64,000 nucleotides of DNA from contig CAWIHK010000002.1 of NCBI GenBank assembly GCA_963835935.1, positions 62,001 through 126,000 of the forward strand. The letters are read 5' to 3'. Position 1 is the stretch's first letter; each line of letters begins with the position of its first letter. The translations under genes and the position numbers were made by a program. The DNA comes from CAWIHK01 sp963835935 (lineage in GTDB: Bacteria; Bacteroidota; Ignavibacteria; UBA10030; CAVZMI01). Positions 27,704 through 36,422 of the stretch are shown here, piece by piece. Below the pieces are notes generated by a model. That model was not told the DNA's origin and searched no databases. It worked only from the letters and a program-made list of their open reading frames with translations.

Positions 27704-28468
27704 TTAAATACTTTCGATTTCGTCTTCCTGGATCCATCCAATCTTGCCGTCGGCGAGGCGAATTTTGCGCCAGTTGTTTACATCGTCGAGTACTTGAACT
27801 TTTAGCCCGCGATGAATGACGAACAAATCATTTCCTTTGCTGTCCGGCGCGGCTTTAATATTTGCTACATCGGTCATCACAATGGCATATTTTACATTTT
27901 CTTCACGATGAGATTGAATCAGGATATTTGCAATCCCGAGTACAAGGAGAATCGTGCTCACCAATCCGATCCACAATGAATAACGCCTTCGTACATAATA
28001 TTTTGCAAATATAAAATAAGAGAACGCTCCGAGCGCAATTAGAAATAGTGCATACATCATACAAATCAGTGTTTTAGGAGAAAATAGCGTAAGCAACGAA
28101 TCCATCCAACGATAGACAAATAATTCGGGCACAACATCTACTTTATCCTGAACTTGTACATTAGCGAGTTGAAGATTGAATTGAACGTCTTCATCGTTCG
28201 GGAGGATTTTTTTTGCACGTTCATAATTCAATATCGCATATTGAATTTTCCCAAGTTTATAATATGCATTCCCTAGATTAAAATATAGCTCACCGCTTTC
28301 ATAACCATTGCTAATGATAGAATCATATTTTATGATTGCGGCATCATATTTCTGTTCTAAATAGAGATGGTTTGCTTCATCGAAAATCCTATTTAGCTCT
28401 CCTGACTGTGCGAACAAACCGGATATTGCTATAACCGTAATGAACACGCTTTTCGTTAACCGTTTCAT
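27704..28468 (-). CDS. batE: BatE: TPR and SH3-domain Bat-operon protein
   Basis: A 254-residue protein with signal peptide (1-20), TPR repeats at about 25-95 ('YDSIISNGYESGELYFNLGN', 'AILNYERAKKILP'), two membrane helices at about 130-175 and a bacterial SH3 domain at about 185-254 ('NIKAAPDSKGNDLFVIHRGL', 'VNNWRKIRLADGKIGWI'). This order is that of BatE. Bat proteins form an envelope complex linked to aerotolerance and stress survival in Bacteroides and Leptospira. It overlaps or abuts batD at 28468 and ends the operon. Confidence 0.88.
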   Translation of the reverse strand: MKRLTKSVFITVIAISGLFAQSGELNRIFDEANHLYLEQKYDAAIIKYDSIISNGYESGELYFNLGNAYYKLGKIQYAILNYERAKKILPNDEDVQFNLQLANVQVQDKVDVVPELFVYRWMDSLLTLFSPKTLICMMYALFLIALGAFSYFIFAKYYVRRRYSLWIGLVSTILLVLGIANILIQSHREENVKYAIVMTDVANIKAAPDSKGNDLFVIHRGLKVQVLDDVNNWRKIRLADGKIGWIQEDEIESI

Positions 28469-30288
28469 TACAGAAGCTCCTTTTCGGCGGCAATAATTAT
28501 GCTGCTTGCCGTTTCATACATCTTTTTCTTTTCCTCACTCGATGAGCTCGCAGGAGCAAATCGCGCAAACTCACAAGTTTCAAGACATAATTTTAACCGG
28601 GTGATAAACTCTTCAGGAATATTTTTCTCCAATAATTTTTGTGTCACGATATCGACCGAGAGTTCCGCACGATCGATAGAAAGTTTGTCGGAAACATATT
28701 GCCAGAGAGCGCGGGATATTTCCGTATAGAATGCTTCGGCATTATTCGATGCAAGCAAAGCATTCGCATCCTTTAGTCTCTTCGCCGCCAGCTTCAAAGC
28801 ACGGCGCGACCGGAATTTTACGACATCGGCAGATTCCAGAACTTCTTTCCGCTTATAAAATAATAATCCGATGAATGCTGTTAATGGTAATAGTGTGATA
28901 ACTGTGAATAATCCGGGAGAAACCAGCTCCTCGTTGTGAAGCCTGTACTTTCCCGATTCTGTTTTGATAAAACGAATATCCTGATTCAACAGTTTGACAT
29001 CTTCTTTCGATAATCCGCTGGCAACAGACGGCGCTTCAGCATTCCCTTTTTCAACCAGCAAATTAAATTCATTTGTATGCAGTGTGATATATCGCTTTTG
29101 GTCGACATCGAAATAGGAAAACTCAAGCGCAGGTATTATTTTCTGGCCGGGATAACGCGGAACAATAAGCCACTCGAACGATTTAGAACCGGAAATCGCT
29201 GCGCCATTGCGTGAAATATCTTCTGTGATCTTTGGGTCGTATTTTTCAAAATCTTGAGGCAGCGCCAGCAAAGGTGCTTCAAGTACTTTTACATTGCCGG
29301 TTCCTGAAACAGTCGCTTTCAATGAAATCGGTTCATTTGTTTTAGCATTGCGTTTCGTAAGCGAAGCATTCAAAGAAAATTTCCCGACCGCACCTTTAAA
29401 TGATGCTGGAACATTATTACTCGGAAGCGGAAGCACCGTAATCTTAACTGATGAACTCTTTACAGGAACATTTACCGTTTGCGCATCGTTAAAAAATTGA
29501 TCGAAAAAATTCCCCGATCTGCCGCGCCGCTGAATTTGCACCTGACATGTAAGTTCCATCGGGCTGAGTTCGAGAGTACCGCTCTGCGTCGGGAAAAGCG
29601 CCGTTTTTTTCACAATACCGACACGATATTGTTTTCCGTTCACCGTTTCATTTGTAAAATTTATCTGCCGGGACACAGGTAAATCTTCTCCCCAAAAACC
29701 TGTCATTGCCGGCATTTTTTCGACGCCTAAATTCACAATATTTACGCGCGTATAAAGTTTATAACTAACCGTAATTTGTTCCCCCTGATATACGCGAGAA
29801 CGATCGACCGATGCGCGTAATAAAAGATTATCGCCAATTTGCGCTGCATCCGAAGGAGGAGTATTTTGTGATTGTTGTGATGGATGTCCGCTTCCTTTTG
29901 TGACGGTAATTTCAATCGGCTGGGTGCTGTACTCCTTTCCACCAGCCTCAATTGTCGCACTGCCAATTGTGAACTTCCCCGCTTCACGCGGCTGTAAAAT
30001 ATAGCTTAATGTTTGTGAAGACGAAACAGAACCGTTGATAATCTGCATACTTGTAGATTGGTTCGGACCGGAAAGAATGAGAAATTTGCTTAAGTCTGGC
30101 AGTTTCAAATTATTTCCACCTGAAGATGTAAGCGTCAGTTCGAGTGTGAATTGTTGGTCGGTTGCCACAGTATTGTTATCGACCGAAGCAGAAAACTGGA
30201 AATCTTGCGCAAATGCTAAAGCACAACAAGAGAAAAAGAACAATCCAATCTCCACGAGATTGAATATTATTTTATTTCGCAATTTCAT
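28468..30288 (-). CDS. batD: BatD family oxygen-tolerance protein
   Basis: A 606-residue protein with signal peptide ending 'ALAFAQ', tandem beta-sandwich domains ('QFSASVDNNTVATDQQFTLE', 'SRVYQGEQITVSYKLY'), a single TM near residue 450 and a cytoplasmic helical tail. It is the standard BatD architecture, thought to scaffold the VWA proteins on the periplasmic side. ATG 30288 is preferred because the longer frame from 30318 would overlap batC by 20 bp. It lies 10 bp after batC. Confidence 0.9.
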   Translation of the reverse strand: MKLRNKIIFNLVEIGLFFFSCCALAFAQDFQFSASVDNNTVATDQQFTLELTLTSSGGNNLKLPDLSKFLILSGPNQSTSMQIINGSVSSSQTLSYILQPREAGKFTIGSATIEAGGKEYSTQPIEITVTKGSGHPSQQSQNTPPSDAAQIGDNLLLRASVDRSRVYQGEQITVSYKLYTRVNIVNLGVEKMPAMTGFWGEDLPVSRQINFTNETVNGKQYRVGIVKKTALFPTQSGTLELSPMELTCQVQIQRRGRSGNFFDQFFNDAQTVNVPVKSSSVKITVLPLPSNNVPASFKGAVGKFSLNASLTKRNAKTNEPISLKATVSGTGNVKVLEAPLLALPQDFEKYDPKITEDISRNGAAISGSKSFEWLIVPRYPGQKIIPALEFSYFDVDQKRYITLHTNEFNLLVEKGNAEAPSVASGLSKEDVKLLNQDIRFIKTESGKYRLHNEELVSPGLFTVITLLPLTAFIGLLFYKRKEVLESADVVKFRSRRALKLAAKRLKDANALLASNNAEAFYTEISRALWQYVSDKLSIDRAELSVDIVTQKLLEKNIPEEFITRLKLCLETCEFARFAPASSSSEEKKKMYETASSIIIAAEKELL

Positions 30289-30298
30289 TTTAACAATC

Positions 30299-30997
30299 TT
30301 ACCAATCTTTATCGACATTAATTCTCACTGGAATCTTTTTCTGCAATTTCTTCTGCGTGTTCTTTTCATCATTTTTCAGTGCTTCTAAAATACGTTCCGC
30401 TTCCTGCTTCGATATTTTTCGTTCCTGCTGCTGTTGTTTCTGTTTTTCATCTTGTTGTTTCTGCTGTTGATTTTGCTTTTCATTCTGTTTTTGATTCTGC
30501 TTCTGATCCTGCTTATCCTTCTTCTTATCCTTATCCTTGTCCTTCTTCTGCTGCTTTTCCTGTATCTTCTTCAAAGCGTAGGCAAGATTATAACGCGTAT
30601 CTTCGTCTTTCGGATTTAGTTTAAGCGCTTTCGTGTATGCGTTCACCCCTTCTTGAAATTGGTTTGACGAGCAATATGCATTGCCGATGTTGTGATAGAT
30701 TTTCGCCTGCATTTTTGGATCAGCAGACTGACTTAATGCATTGTTATATTGTTGGATGGCTTCGTCGTAATGGTTTTGTTTATAAACTGCATCGCCAAGA
30801 TCAAAATTGCCCTGCAAAAGATTTTTATCTTTCTCCAATGACTTACGATATTCTGCCTCTGCATCCGAATATTTTTTCGCATCATATAAATCGTTACCGC
30901 CATTCACCAACGAACGAACAGACTGTGCGCGTGATGGCATGGTATTTACAATAAGCAATAAACCGACATAGAATAAAACTCTACTCGAACTCTTCAT
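30299..30997 (-). CDS. batC: BatC: TPR protein of the Bat operon
   Basis: A 232-residue protein with N-terminal signal peptide, three TPR units at about 30-140 ('AEAEYRKSLEKDKNLLQGNFDLG' region, 'NIGNAYCSSNQFQEGVNAY', 'NPKDEDTRYNLAYAL') and a long Lys/Gln low-complexity stretch at about 145-200 before 'ISKQEAERILEALKNDE'. GAGGAAAAAGTGTC precedes ATG 30997, which overlaps the batB stop (ATGA). A longer frame from 31048 lies inside batB and is not favoured. Confidence 0.88.
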   Translation of the reverse strand: MKSSSRVLFYVGLLLIVNTMPSRAQSVRSLVNGGNDLYDAKKYSDAEAEYRKSLEKDKNLLQGNFDLGDAVYKQNHYDEAIQQYNNALSQSADPKMQAKIYHNIGNAYCSSNQFQEGVNAYTKALKLNPKDEDTRYNLAYALKKIQEKQQKKDKDKDKKKDKQDQKQNQKQNEKQNQQQKQQDEKQKQQQQERKISKQEAERILEALKNDEKNTQKKLQKKIPVRINVDKDW

Positions 30998-32049
30998 GAC
31001 ACTTTTTCCTCTTTCAAAGCACGTAAAAAATTTATCCTTGAAAGCCACAATGTTTTTTTATCCGAAAGAATCACCTCGATCAACATCACGAGCAATGCAA
31101 TAAAAAGAAAATACTGAAATTTATCATCAAACTCTGTAAAAGTCTTGGCGCCGACTTCTTGTTTTTGCAGCGCATTAACATCTTTGTAAATCGCGTCGAG
31201 CTCATCTTGCGAATTAGTCGCCCGGAAATATTTCCCTTTTCCGATAGAGGCAATTTCTTCTAGAGAAACTTCATCAAGTTTTGTCAAAACAACATTACCC
31301 GAACGATCACGTCTAAAATCTACTTGTTTGCCGCTCTCATCATGCATAGGAATCGGCGCCCCGGCAGGCGAGCCCATGCCTATCGTATAAATGAGCACTC
31401 CTTTTCCCGCCGCTTCTTTTGCCTGTTCGACAGCATCGCCGGAATTATTTTCTCCGTCGGTAATAATAACAAGAACTTTTGCAGATGGATTATCAAAATC
31501 AAATGACTTGAGCGCTTGTTCGATCGAAGAGCCAATCGCTGTGCCCGGCGTCGGCACCGATTCGACATTCACAACATCGAGAAACATATCCGCAGCGCTA
31601 TAATCTATCGTTAGAGGAAATTGTGTGTACGCCTCGCCGGAAAATAATATCAACCCGATGCGATCGCCGGAAAGTTTATTGACGAGATTATGCAATTCAT
31701 ATTTCGCCTTTTCAAGCCGATTCGGTTTAACATCCTCAGCAAGCATCGAACGGGAAACATCAAGTGCAACGAAGAGATCGACACCCTCCTGCTTAACATC
31801 TTCAATGCGCGTACCAACCTGAGGGTTTGCCAGCGCTATGGGAAGCACAATAGCTGCGAAGATGAGCAAGATGGATTTGAACACTATTTTCCCTCTGCTA
31901 TGATCTTCAGCGAGGCGAGTAAACATTGTCTCCGAAGAAAATCGGGCACGTGCTTTTTTACTGCTTCTGGCTATAACAATAAACACTCCCACGAGCACCG
32001 GCACGAGCAGGAGCAGATATAAATATTCCGGATGAGCGAATCGTATCAT
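30994..32049 (-). CDS. batB: BatB: membrane-anchored VWA-domain protein
   Basis: A 351-residue protein with N-terminal membrane helices (about 10-27 and 57-76) and a VWA domain at 85-285. The MIDAS is complete ('ALDVSRSM', 'PTPGTAIGSS' threonine, 'IITDGENNSG'), and a C-terminal TM lies near 308-330. MIDAS VWA proteins bind divalent metals and mediate protein contacts. It is paralogous to batA upstream and 2 bp from it. Confidence 0.92.
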   Translation of the reverse strand: MIRFAHPEYLYLLLLVPVLVGVFIVIARSSKKARARFSSETMFTRLAEDHSRGKIVFKSILLIFAAIVLPIALANPQVGTRIEDVKQEGVDLFVALDVSRSMLAEDVKPNRLEKAKYELHNLVNKLSGDRIGLILFSGEAYTQFPLTIDYSAADMFLDVVNVESVPTPGTAIGSSIEQALKSFDFDNPSAKVLVIITDGENNSGDAVEQAKEAAGKGVLIYTIGMGSPAGAPIPMHDESGKQVDFRRDRSGNVVLTKLDEVSLEEIASIGKGKYFRATNSQDELDAIYKDVNALQKQEVGAKTFTEFDDKFQYFLFIALLVMLIEVILSDKKTLWLSRINFLRALKEEKVS

Positions 32050-32051
32050 GG

Positions 32052-33044
32052 CTATGGAATTTTCTTTAAATATATGCGCGATAGACCAACATCGACAATC
32101 ATTAACACAAACGCCAGTGCAGCAAAAGAATAAAACATTTCAGCATGACGGCGGTAGGAACGAACCTCAATGCGCGTTTTTTCCAACTGATCAATTTCTT
32201 TATAGATTGCTTTCAGTTTCCCGTTATCGGATGCGCGATAATATTTCCCGCCGGTGAGATCGGCGATTTGTTTTAACGTACCTTCATCAACTTCCGCAGG
32301 AATCATCTGATATCGAATACCAAATGGCGTTTGAACCGGATACGGCGCCTGGCCGTTAGTTCCCGCTCCGACGGTGTATATCCTGATGCCATAAGTTTGC
32401 GCAAGTTGTGCCGCAGTCAACGGATCAATTTCTCCCCTATTATTCACACCGTCAGTAAGTAAAATAATAATTTTACTTTTTACCTTACTGTCTTTGAGCC
32501 GGGCGACAGCCGTTGCAAGACCCAGGCCGATTGCCGTTCCATCTTCGATCATACCGGTTTTGACTTGTTTGATCAAAGATTTTAGCACTCCGTAATCTAT
32601 TGTCAGCGGGCATTGCGTAAAACTTTCACTCGAAAAAATGACGAGGCCGATCCTGTCGTTTGTTCTGCCGCTGATAAATTCCTGCGCGACATTTTTTGCC
32701 GCTTCAATTCTATTCGGCTGAAGATCTTCTGCAAGCATGCTGCTCGAAATATCGAGCGTAAGAACTATATCAATTCCCTCAGAATGAACATTTTCAACTT
32801 TGCTTGTCGATTGCGGCCGGGCAAGCGCGATGATAATCAACGCAAGTGCACACAATCTCAGCACAAATGGTAGATGAACCAGTTTTTCTTTTCGTGTCGG
32901 TTTAGCTGATGCAAACGGCGTCAATGTGGAATAACGGATATTGCTTTCCTTCGAACGCAGCCGAAACCAATACCACACGCCAAGTGCAGGAATCAAAAGC
33001 AATAATAATAAAAATCCCGGACTCGCAAATGCAATGCTACTCAT
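32052..33044 (-). CDS. batA: BatA: membrane-anchored VWA-domain protein
   Basis: A 330-residue protein with N-terminal TMs (about 8-26 and 60-77) and a VWA domain at 86-285. The MIDAS residues are 'LTLDISSSM', Thr in 'EDGTAIGLG' and 'LLTDGVNNRG'. A C-terminal TM lies near 307-325. It overlaps the upstream DUF4381-like gene by 8 bp. It is typical of the MoxR-Bat system, in which MoxR and VWA proteins act together. Confidence 0.92.
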   Translation of the reverse strand: MSSIAFASPGFLLLLLLIPALGVWYWFRLRSKESNIRYSTLTPFASAKPTRKEKLVHLPFVLRLCALALIIIALARPQSTSKVENVHSEGIDIVLTLDISSSMLAEDLQPNRIEAAKNVAQEFISGRTNDRIGLVIFSSESFTQCPLTIDYGVLKSLIKQVKTGMIEDGTAIGLGLATAVARLKDSKVKSKIIILLTDGVNNRGEIDPLTAAQLAQTYGIRIYTVGAGTNGQAPYPVQTPFGIRYQMIPAEVDEGTLKQIADLTGGKYYRASDNGKLKAIYKEIDQLEKTRIEVRSYRRHAEMFYSFAALAFVLMIVDVGLSRIYLKKIP

Positions 33045-34005
33045 GCACGACGGCTCCTTCTTCTATCTGCTCAGCAGAAACTTCCGGCTTTGTTTTTTCT
33101 ACGATGAGACGTGCTTGAGGAATAATTTCCTCATTCTCTTTCAAATCAGGATTATGTTTTGCAAACTTCACCAAGTCGGCATTTGAAAGAAATGCTTCGA
33201 TAGTATTTTGTAAATCAGTATCGATTTTAAATTTATGAAGCTGCTGCATTACTTCACCGCTGGTCATTTCAAGCGCCATAATGCCGTATCGCAATTCGAA
33301 ATACTCACGAACTATTTCGGTTGCGTTAGAATAAAATAATTTGATCTCTCCTTGCTGCCACAATCTTTGTGTTTCCAGCTCGTCCAACTTTTGCATCGCG
33401 AGGACATAAGGAGGAATTGTCGGTTTATCTTCGATGATTTCATCCAGCGTTCTTTTTCTCTTTCTAATATATTTATAGAGTAAATATATCAAGAGAACAA
33501 CGACGATGACAACGCCTGCGTACAATGCAATTTCCGCTGCAGAAATCGGAACGGCGATCGGCGGTTTGATGTCGCGCAGCGTTGCGCTTGTATCGACCGC
33601 AACCGTGCGCACTTCAATGGAAATTGGATTCGTCTGCACAAAACGAATCGTTGTATCCGACGGCAAAGAATACGACACGGTGATCGGTGGAATAGTTTTC
33701 TGTCCGTCGTGGAACGAAGCAAGTGTGATATTTTTTAAAAGTATTGTCGCGCCGTTATTTTCTGTCCGCGACAAAGAATCCTGCTTCACAATATCAAACG
33801 GGCCGAGAGAATCTTTAATAACTGGAAAAAATATTTTTATATTGGAGGGATATTTCACCTCAAACTTTAGATTCAACCAATCGCCGAGAGCGACAGACGT
33901 CGAATCTACAGTAGCAGTCGCTGTAACATCTTGAGCGAAGACTGAAGAAATAAACAATTGGCTTAGAACCAAAAAAGTAAATATCGTTTTTTGCAGTCGT
34001 TTCAT
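33037..34005 (-). CDS. Bat-operon membrane protein (BatD-N-like/DUF4381-like)
   Basis: A 322-residue protein with signal peptide ending 'SSVFAQ', a periplasmic beta-rich region ('VTATATVDSTSVALGDWLNL') resembling the first domain of BatD, one TM at about 155-178 and a cytoplasmic helical region ('LETQRLWQQGEIKLFYSN', 'VREYFELRYGI') found in DUF4381-type Bat-operon proteins. ATG 34005 is chosen; the TTG at 34014 would add three residues. It sits 14 nt after the DUF58 stop. Confidence 0.75.
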   Translation of the reverse strand: MKRLQKTIFTFLVLSQLFISSVFAQDVTATATVDSTSVALGDWLNLKFEVKYPSNIKIFFPVIKDSLGPFDIVKQDSLSRTENNGATILLKNITLASFHDGQKTIPPITVSYSLPSDTTIRFVQTNPISIEVRTVAVDTSATLRDIKPPIAVPISAAEIALYAGVVIVVVLLIYLLYKYIRKRKRTLDEIIEDKPTIPPYVLAMQKLDELETQRLWQQGEIKLFYSNATEIVREYFELRYGIMALEMTSGEVMQQLHKFKIDTDLQNTIEAFLSNADLVKFAKHNPDLKENEEIIPQARLIVEKTKPEVSAEQIEEGAVVHE

Positions 34006-34019
34006 CTTTATCAAAATAA

Positions 34020-34895
34020 TTATATTCGGGCTTCGCGCATCCTGAAAAAATTTACCAGAGGCTGAATATATGGTTTTTGAATTTCAATTTTTATCCGGTC
34101 AACCTTAGCCGAAAGAAATGTTCGTTCAAGCCGCTGATCGTGTTCTGTCCAAAATCGGCGGAATGTTTGCTGTATCTGAATATTGTTCGTATCAATCCAC
34201 CGCTCAACGGCCGATTCGGCATCGAGCATTTTCATCATACCAATTTTTGGCAAATCGCGCTCACGCGGATCTTCGAGTGTCACCGCAATAACATCATGTC
34301 TTTTGCTGACGATGCGCAGAGCGTTTTCATATTCTTTATCGATGAAATCCGAAATAACAAACGAGATAGAACGTTTTTTAATAACATGATTTAAATATTC
34401 CAGAGCGCCGCGAATATTCGTCTGCGTTCCTTCCGGCGAAAACCCGATTATTTCACGCACCAGCCGGAGAATGTGCGCTTTCCCTTTTTTCGGCGGAATA
34501 AATTTCTCGATGCGGTCGGTGAACATAATCATTCCGACTTTATCATTGTTTCTGATTGCGGAGAATGCAAGCACGGCGGCAATTTCCGCAGCAATTTCAT
34601 TCTTCATCGATTCAACGCTTCCAAACTGACCGGAGCGGCTCATGTCGACAATGAGCATTACGGTAAGCTCACGCTCTTCTTCAAAAATTTTCACAAACGG
34701 TTTATTGTGCCGTGCAGTCACGTTCCAATCTATCTGACGGATATCATCGCCATACTGGTATTCACGGACTTCAGAAAATTCTATACCGCGCCCTTTGAAC
34801 ACAGAGTGGTACTCGCCCGAAAAGACATGATTCACAAGTCCACGCGTTTTAATTTCAACCTGTCGTACTTTATTTAGTAATTCAGCAGTGGTCAT
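34020..34895 (-). CDS. DUF58 domain protein
   Basis: A 291-residue soluble DUF58 protein with VWA-like fold. 'GRGIEFSEVREYQYGDDIRQ' and 'DWNVTARHNKPFVKIFEEER' (two adjacent halves of the family signature, about 35-78) are followed by 'VDMSRSG', a MIDAS-like motif. The ATG overlaps the moxR stop by 1 nt (TAATG). It is almost always encoded with MoxR ATPases, whose partner it is thought to be. Confidence 0.92.
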   Translation of the reverse strand: MTTAELLNKVRQVEIKTRGLVNHVFSGEYHSVFKGRGIEFSEVREYQYGDDIRQIDWNVTARHNKPFVKIFEEERELTVMLIVDMSRSGQFGSVESMKNEIAAEIAAVLAFSAIRNNDKVGMIMFTDRIEKFIPPKKGKAHILRLVREIIGFSPEGTQTNIRGALEYLNHVIKKRSISFVISDFIDKEYENALRIVSKRHDVIAVTLEDPRERDLPKIGMMKMLDAESAVERWIDTNNIQIQQTFRRFWTEHDQRLERTFLSAKVDRIKIEIQKPYIQPLVNFFRMREARI

Positions 34896-35884
34896 TACGG
34901 AACTTCAATTTTATTGAGAATTTCCTGCACGATGGTTTCCGAAGAAACTTCTTCCGCTTCCGCTTCGTAGGTGATGCCGATGCGGTGGCGCAGAACATCC
35001 AGACACACAGCGCGAACATCTTCGGGAATAACATATCCGCGCCGCTTGATGAACGCGAATGCCTTCGCTCCAAGCGCAAGCGAAATTGAAGCGCGCGGCG
35101 ACGCTCCATAGCTGATGAGATCGGCGAGTTTTGGAAGCCCGGCGTCGTGCGGATTACGTGTCGCAAAAACAATATCGAGAATATACCGTTCGATTTTTTC
35201 GTCCATGTAAATTTCCTGCAATGCTGAGCGCGCCCGCAAAATGTCCTTCGGAGAAACAACCGATTTTATTGCGATTCCATTCCCGGCAACGTTTTGACGC
35301 ATAATTTGGAGTTCTTCTTCTTTCACCGGATAATCGATTTTTATTTTCAACATGAATCGGTCGACCTGAGCTTCGGGAAGCGGATATGTTCCTTCATGCT
35401 CGATCGGATTTTGTGTTGCAAGAACGAGAAACGGTTCATCCAAACGAAATGTTTGTTCGCCGATCGTCACCTGACGCTCTTGCATTGCTTCGAGCAGCGC
35501 ACTCTGGACTTTTGCCGGCGAACGGTTGATTTCGTCCGCAAGAATAAAGTTTGCAAAGATCGGGCCTTTTTTTGTAATAAATTTCCCATCGCCTTGATTA
35601 TAGATCAACGTTCCAATCAAATCTGCCGGAAGCAAATCGGGAGTGAATTGAATGCGTTGGAATTTAGCATCGATCGCGCTGGCGAGTGTTTTAATGGCAA
35701 GCGTTTTCGCAAGTCCGGGAACACCTTCAAGCAAAATATGCCCATTGGCAAGTAGGCCGATTAAAAGCCGCTCCACCATCGCCTTTTGTCCCACGATGAC
35801 TTTGTTAATTTCTAATTTTAATAAATCTACAAAGGCGCTTTCACGTTGAATCTTTTCATTTATCGCTTTGATGTCAGCGTCCAT
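34895..35884 (-). CDS. MoxR-family AAA+ ATPase
   Basis: A 329-residue AAA+ chaperone. Walker A is 'GVPGLAKT' at 54-61, Walker B 'FILADEIN' ends near 120, sensor 1 region is 'VLATQNPIEHEGTYPLPEAQ', and the arginine finger region 'VDRFML' follows. It is the first gene of the eight-gene operon running to batE. MoxR proteins remodel VWA partners; here those would be DUF58, BatA and BatB. The upstream 500 bp would carry the operon promoter. Confidence 0.93.
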   Translation of the reverse strand: MDADIKAINEKIQRESAFVDLLKLEINKVIVGQKAMVERLLIGLLANGHILLEGVPGLAKTLAIKTLASAIDAKFQRIQFTPDLLPADLIGTLIYNQGDGKFITKKGPIFANFILADEINRSPAKVQSALLEAMQERQVTIGEQTFRLDEPFLVLATQNPIEHEGTYPLPEAQVDRFMLKIKIDYPVKEEELQIMRQNVAGNGIAIKSVVSPKDILRARSALQEIYMDEKIERYILDIVFATRNPHDAGLPKLADLISYGASPRASISLALGAKAFAFIKRRGYVIPEDVRAVCLDVLRHRIGITYEAEAEEVSSETIVQEILNKIEVP

Positions 35885-36392
35885 TCCTCCTCCGGTTGTA
35901 TAAAATTTTTATTATTCATGGTTCGTTCGTGATAATGTACGGTGATTGACAAAGGAAAACATCTATTTTTATCAGAGTTTGAAGATTCTATGTTAAATTG
36001 CAGTAACACCATACATAACAACGTTTTAGACGGTACAATATACGAAAAGTTCCCTTAAAAATCATTAAAATTATTCGTAATAAAAAATGGTGCTTGGAGA
36101 AAATTTTGGATAAGGACTACCGCGTATCTATTACTGATCATAAAATAAATGCAAAGGAAAATGGCGTCCTGACCACGTACTGTGTTAAAAGGGAAAAATG
36201 ATAGGAAAAAATATATGAGGATCAGCACTTTCTACCATCAATCTCGTGGCGTATCATGTGGAGACATAACTATAATTTCGATTCAGAATTCTTTTTACTA
36301 AGTTTATCTTTAATTGTTTTTGGGATAATTCAAATATGTTCTAATTTCTATAAAATATCTTAGCTTTCGATTATCGAACCTAGTCTGACGTT
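35885..36392. other. divergent spacer between moxR and the alpha-2-macroglobulin gene
   Basis: About 510 bp, A/T-rich, with no supported gene. It must hold promoters for the Bat operon (minus) and the macroglobulin gene (plus). I recognised no specific box or operator. Confidence 0.35.
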
Positions 36393-36422
36393 TTGAGAGA
36401 CAAACAACAAAGGAGGTTCGCA

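Noticed and set aside
34882..35259. 126-codon Arg/Ser-rich frame within moxR
   Set aside because: Same-strand shadow of the MoxR gene; composition is an artefact of the alternative frame.
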